DNA from: JBGZFC01 sp964346495
GTDB taxonomy: Bacteria; Bacteroidota; Bacteroidia; Bacteroidales; Dysgonomonadaceae
DNA length: 8,145 nt
Direction of reading: 5' to 3'
NCBI GenBank assembly: GCA_964346495.1
Contig: CAYFUW010000087.1
Coordinates: 1 to 8,145 of the forward strand
The position numbers were made by a program, and so were the translations under genes. Numbering within the stretch: position 1 is the stretch's first letter; every line of letters begins with the position of its first letter. Below, one piece after another: positions 5,684 through 8,145 of the stretch. The notes under the pieces were generated by a model. That model had not been told where the DNA came from and did not search any database. It saw only the letters and a list, made by a program, of their open reading frames with translations.

Positions 5684-5712
5684 AAACAATCGAGTGTTAG
5701 GCTTTTGAAACA

Positions 5713-5795
5713 TCTACTTATTCTTCTGATATTGTCAATAACTACAAATATTTTGCTACTCTGTAGCCGTTAGCAGAAAAGTACATCAAAATAAA
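5713..5795. other. unassigned intergenic stretch
   Basis: This is AT-rich sequence between the inverted repeat and the next heptamer array. I see no frame, promoter box or stable stem in it. It contains a short dyad-like CTGTAGCCGTTAGCAG that is too imperfect to call. Confidence 0.2.
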
Positions 5796-5830
5796 GTCTT
5801 TACTCCTTGTTCTTTGTTCCTTGCTCTATA
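5796..5830 (-). repeat. heptamer array, family iii (YAARGAN), 5 units, reverse strand
   Basis: Read on the minus strand the units are tatagag, caaggaa, caaagaa, caaggag and taaagac. This is the same design as the plus-strand array at 2361-2398, in opposite orientation. It lies about 50 bp downstream of the stop codon of the pseudouridine synthase gene. Confidence 0.7.
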
Positions 5831-5879
5831 ATAAAGCTAAAAGCTCTATTCTGTGTGAAAATTAAGAGTTATGTTTTAT

Positions 5880-6563
5880 TTATGAGACACCCTCTGATTT
5901 TTCAAAAGCTCGCCATAAAGCATCGGGAGGAGTAGGAGCTACAACATTTATCTCTTCTTTTGAGACCGGATGAATAAAAGATATTGAGCGTGCATGCAAA
6001 CTGATTCCCCCATCAGGATTTGAGCGTTCGAAACCATATTTCAAATCACCTTTTATAGGGCTTCCAATTTTAGCTAATTGACAACGTATTTGGTGGTGTC
6101 TGCCTGTTTCTAAATCGACTTCCAAAAGATAATAATTGTCTGATTTGCCGATTAACTTATAATGCATCGCTGCACGTTTTGTGTTTGGTCTTTCGGTATC
6201 GTATGCCGTTGATTTATTGTTTTTTTCGTTTTTCAAAAGGTAATGTGTCAGAGTGTCTTCAGATTTATTGGGCAGTTTTTTTACAACTGCCCAATAAGTT
6301 TTCTGAATCTGATCTTTCTTAAACATTTCATTTAACCGTGACAGAGCTTTGCTCGTTTTTGCAAAAACAACCACTCCGCTTGTTGGTCTGTCTAACCGAT
6401 GCGTAACACCACAGAAAACATTACCCGGTTTGTTGTACTTTTTCTTTAGAAACTCTTTTACGATTTCCGATAACGGCTTATCGCCGGTTTTATCGCCTTG
6501 TACAATTTCGCCGACCTCCTTGTTTACGATGATAATATGGTTGTCTTCGTATAGTACGGTCAT
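5880..6563 (-). CDS. RluA-family RNA pseudouridine synthase
   Basis: The enzyme converts specific uridines in rRNA or tRNA to pseudouridine; the target cannot be told from sequence. The 227-residue protein is a bare catalytic domain without an N-terminal S4 domain. The signature HRLDRPTSGVVVFAKT lies at residues 55-70 with the catalytic Asp58. YWAVVKK (90-96), the conserved LETGRHHQIRCQLA (151-164) and GISLHARSISFIHP (186-199) follow in the usual order. The start at 6563 is 1 bp beyond the stop of the hydrogenase gene (6565), so the two are almost certainly translated from one mRNA. I see no functional link between the two reactions. The gene is convergent with arfB, with repeats in the gap. 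Confidence 0.93.
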   Translation of the reverse strand: MTVLYEDNHIIIVNKEVGEIVQGDKTGDKPLSEIVKEFLKKKYNKPGNVFCGVTHRLDRPTSGVVVFAKTSKALSRLNEMFKKDQIQKTYWAVVKKLPNKSEDTLTHYLLKNEKNNKSTAYDTERPNTKRAAMHYKLIGKSDNYYLLEVDLETGRHHQIRCQLAKIGSPIKGDLKYGFERSNPDGGISLHARSISFIHPVSKEEINVVAPTPPDALWRAFEKSEGVS

Positions 6564-6564
6564 T

Positions 6565-7989
6565 TTATTCCTGATCCATGTATCGTTTTACCGATTTGTA
6601 GATGCTCTTTTCAGTTGCTTCGTTTGCATATTTTTCTACATCCACAACATTGCGGTGAACGTGAGTAATAGACAATGCACCGTTGATACATCCGCCTTCG
6701 CAAATCATTCCTTCGTAGAAGTTCCACGGAGCTTTATTAACTTTCAGTCTGGAAAGTGCAACTTTACACTCATCAATACCGTCCATGGATATTGGTTCTA
6801 AATTATCTATACCCATCTCTTTTGCCATATCTGTGATACCTTTGGTAATACCTCCCGATTTGGCAAAAATACGACCGTAGTAAGAAGCATCATCTATTGG
6901 AGTGTCTTCACATTTTGTAGTGTCAATATCAAATGCATCAACAAAAGCTTGTAACTCTTCAAAAGACATAACACAATCTATCATTCCTCCGGTTTTCTCC
7001 AATCTGAATTCTGACTTCTTGGAGCTACACGGACCTATGAAAACGCATTTTGCAGTAGGGTCATCTCGTTTTATCATACGAGCAGTTTCAATCATTGGTG
7101 ATAGAGTGTGAGATATGTTGTCTTTGAGTTCAGGGAAATTTTTCTCAACATACATCACGAACGAAGGACAGCAAGATGTCGTGAGCAATCCCTTTTCTTT
7201 AAACTCTTCAGCCTCTTGATATAACACCACATCGGCTCCTAAAGCAGCTTCAACTACACTGTGAAAACCAATTCTCTTTATTGCCGTTACAATTTGAGAC
7301 GGTCGTCCGTATTTACATTGGCTTACAATGGCAGGTGCTACAACTGCATAAACTTTGTATTTTGTGTTGTTTTCAGACTTTTTTAGAATATCGATAATAT
7401 CTAAAACAAACGATTTGTCGCTGATTGCTCCAAACGGGCATTTGTAAACACAAGCACCGCACTGGATACATTTGTCGTTATCAATTACCGCTTTTTTGTT
7501 TTCGTCAATAGATATAGCTTTTACTTTACAGCTTACCACGCATGGACGACGTTGTGCAATAATGGCATTGTATGGACAAGCTTTCACGCATTTGCCGCAC
7601 TCGATACACTTATCTTTATCGATTACTGCCTTACGGTCAACAATTCTGATTGCATCTTTCGGACAAGCCTCTTGACAAGCGTGTTCAATACATCCGCGAC
7701 AAGCCGGAGTTACGAACAGACCATCAACCGGACACTCGTCGCAAGCAATATCGATAACTTCAACCACGTTCGGATTGCTTTTATCTCCACCCATTGCCAA
7801 TTTTATACGCTCTTGAGTTACGGCTCTCTCTTTATAGATACAGCATCTCAATTTTGCTTTTGGACCTGGCGATACAGCTTTAGCAATATCAATGTAGGCA
7901 TCTTCTAAAGTGTTGTTATATGCCCTTTTAATAACCTCTTTGAGTACATTATATTTTAATAATTGTACATTAGTATCAAAAACTCTCAT
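6565..7989 (-). CDS. monomeric [FeFe] hydrogenase, group B-like
   Basis: This is a soluble iron hydrogenase that interconverts protons and H2, probably using ferredoxin as the electron partner in fermentation. The 474-residue protein begins with a Cys-bearing N-terminal region (C49, C50, C83, C86). Three ferredoxin-type motifs follow at C97-C109, C128-C138 and C174-C184, with extra cysteines at 150 and 154. The H-cluster domain has L1 TSCCPSF (271-277), L2 IGPCSSKK (318-325) and L3 EGMICEGGCING (426-437), so the likely ligands are C274, C321, C430 and C434. The proton-path residues of the Clostridium pasteurianum CpI enzyme appear kept: C273, E259, E262 and S297. L2 has GPC where group A enzymes have MPC, and L3 lacks the GGG ending; both point to group B. 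It is transcribed from a clear promoter and followed after 1 bp by a pseudouridine synthase gene. Maturases are not in the window. Confidence 0.92.
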   Translation of the reverse strand: MRVFDTNVQLLKYNVLKEVIKRAYNNTLEDAYIDIAKAVSPGPKAKLRCCIYKERAVTQERIKLAMGGDKSNPNVVEVIDIACDECPVDGLFVTPACRGCIEHACQEACPKDAIRIVDRKAVIDKDKCIECGKCVKACPYNAIIAQRRPCVVSCKVKAISIDENKKAVIDNDKCIQCGACVYKCPFGAISDKSFVLDIIDILKKSENNTKYKVYAVVAPAIVSQCKYGRPSQIVTAIKRIGFHSVVEAALGADVVLYQEAEEFKEKGLLTTSCCPSFVMYVEKNFPELKDNISHTLSPMIETARMIKRDDPTAKCVFIGPCSSKKSEFRLEKTGGMIDCVMSFEELQAFVDAFDIDTTKCEDTPIDDASYYGRIFAKSGGITKGITDMAKEMGIDNLEPISMDGIDECKVALSRLKVNKAPWNFYEGMICEGGCINGALSITHVHRNVVDVEKYANEATEKSIYKSVKRYMDQE

Positions 7990-8069
7990 ATCTGTGGAAT
8001 AATCGGTTTAATTGTCGTTTATAAAACGTTGCGTGTAAAATAGTATAGAATTATTTATATATTAATGTG

Positions 8070-8099
8070 CAAATATATAAAATAGCATTCTTATATCAA
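8070..8099 (-). promoter_or_regulatory. Bacteroidota-type promoter of the hydrogenase operon
   Basis: On the minus strand, TTG (8097-8099) is followed after exactly 19 bp by TATATTTG (8070-8077), matching the Bacteroidota -33/-7 pattern TTG-N19-21-TAnnTTTG. Transcription would start near 8064, giving a leader of about 75 nt before the ATG at 7989. It is the best-formed promoter in the window. No operator dyad is obvious next to it. Confidence 0.65.
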
Positions 8100-8145
8100 C
8101 ACATATTTGCTGTGATTTATTTTTTATTGATTTTATGCAGATATT

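Larger units (their letters stand above)
5511..5712. repeat. 202-bp MITE-like imperfect inverted repeat
   Basis: The left end TGTATCAAAAG (5511-5521) and the right end CTTTTGAAACA (5702-5712) are complementary at 10 of 11 positions. At 17 and 18 bp inward lie the two core repeats (5539-5579 plus, 5655-5683 minus). The first 18 bases of these pair with one mismatch and one G-U, and their last 11 with one mismatch. The left core has about 12 extra bases in the middle. The 75-bp centre (5580-5654) contains heptamer units. No open frame for a transposase is present and no clear target duplication was seen. It lies between the convergent arfB and pseudouridine synthase genes, where the transcript hairpin could also act as a terminator. 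Confidence 0.65.

Noticed and set aside
5832..5846. AAGCTAAAAGCT as a terminator for the pseudouridine synthase gene
   Set aside because: The stem is only 4 bp and not followed by a clear T run in the direction of transcription.

Overview
The window looks like a chromosomal segment of an anaerobic, AT-rich member of the Bacteroidota, most likely Bacteroidales. The evidence is the cluster ftsX - DUF3098 - uppP, Bacteroidota-type -7 promoter boxes (TAnnTTTG), AT-rich start regions without Shine-Dalgarno sequences, and a monomeric [FeFe] hydrogenase. The exact genus cannot be told from the sequence alone.

Layout, left to right. Positions 69-141 hold a tRNA-Thr(CGT) on the minus strand whose anticodon arm is abnormal. 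Positions 179-2140 hold a minus-strand operon read ftsX -> DUF3098 membrane protein -> uppP (cell division and lipid-carrier recycling). Positions 2141-2662 are a 522-bp gene-free stretch filled with repeats. Positions 2663-4084 encode a CCA-adding/poly(A) polymerase-family nucleotidyltransferase with an HD domain (minus). A short divergent promoter region separates it from a plus-strand pair: an uncharacterised lipoprotein (4238-5059) and an ArfB-type ribosome-rescue hydrolase (5095-5505). Positions 5506-5879, between convergent genes, hold a 202-bp MITE-like inverted repeat and more repeats. Positions 5880-7989 are a minus-strand two-gene operon, group-B-like [FeFe] hydrogenase -> RluA-family pseudouridine synthase, with a clear promoter at 8070-8099.

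Several genes concern translation and RNA: tRNA-Thr, the CCA-adding enzyme (the tRNA gene encodes no CCA), the peptidyl-tRNA hydrolase and the pseudouridine synthase. The cell-envelope cluster and the hydrogenase are the other two themes. No maturation genes (hydE, hydF, hydG) are in view.

The most unusual content is non-coding. Both large gaps carry short arrays of degenerate 7-bp units in four sequence families. They are often joined by the same AT-rich junction to the tail of a dispersed core repeat (TTGTCATtCTGAA...GAAGnATCTA). This looks like a modular repeat system and is the best candidate here for something poorly described. The second oddity is the tRNA-Thr, whose anticodon arm is a direct repeat where an inverted repeat is expected.
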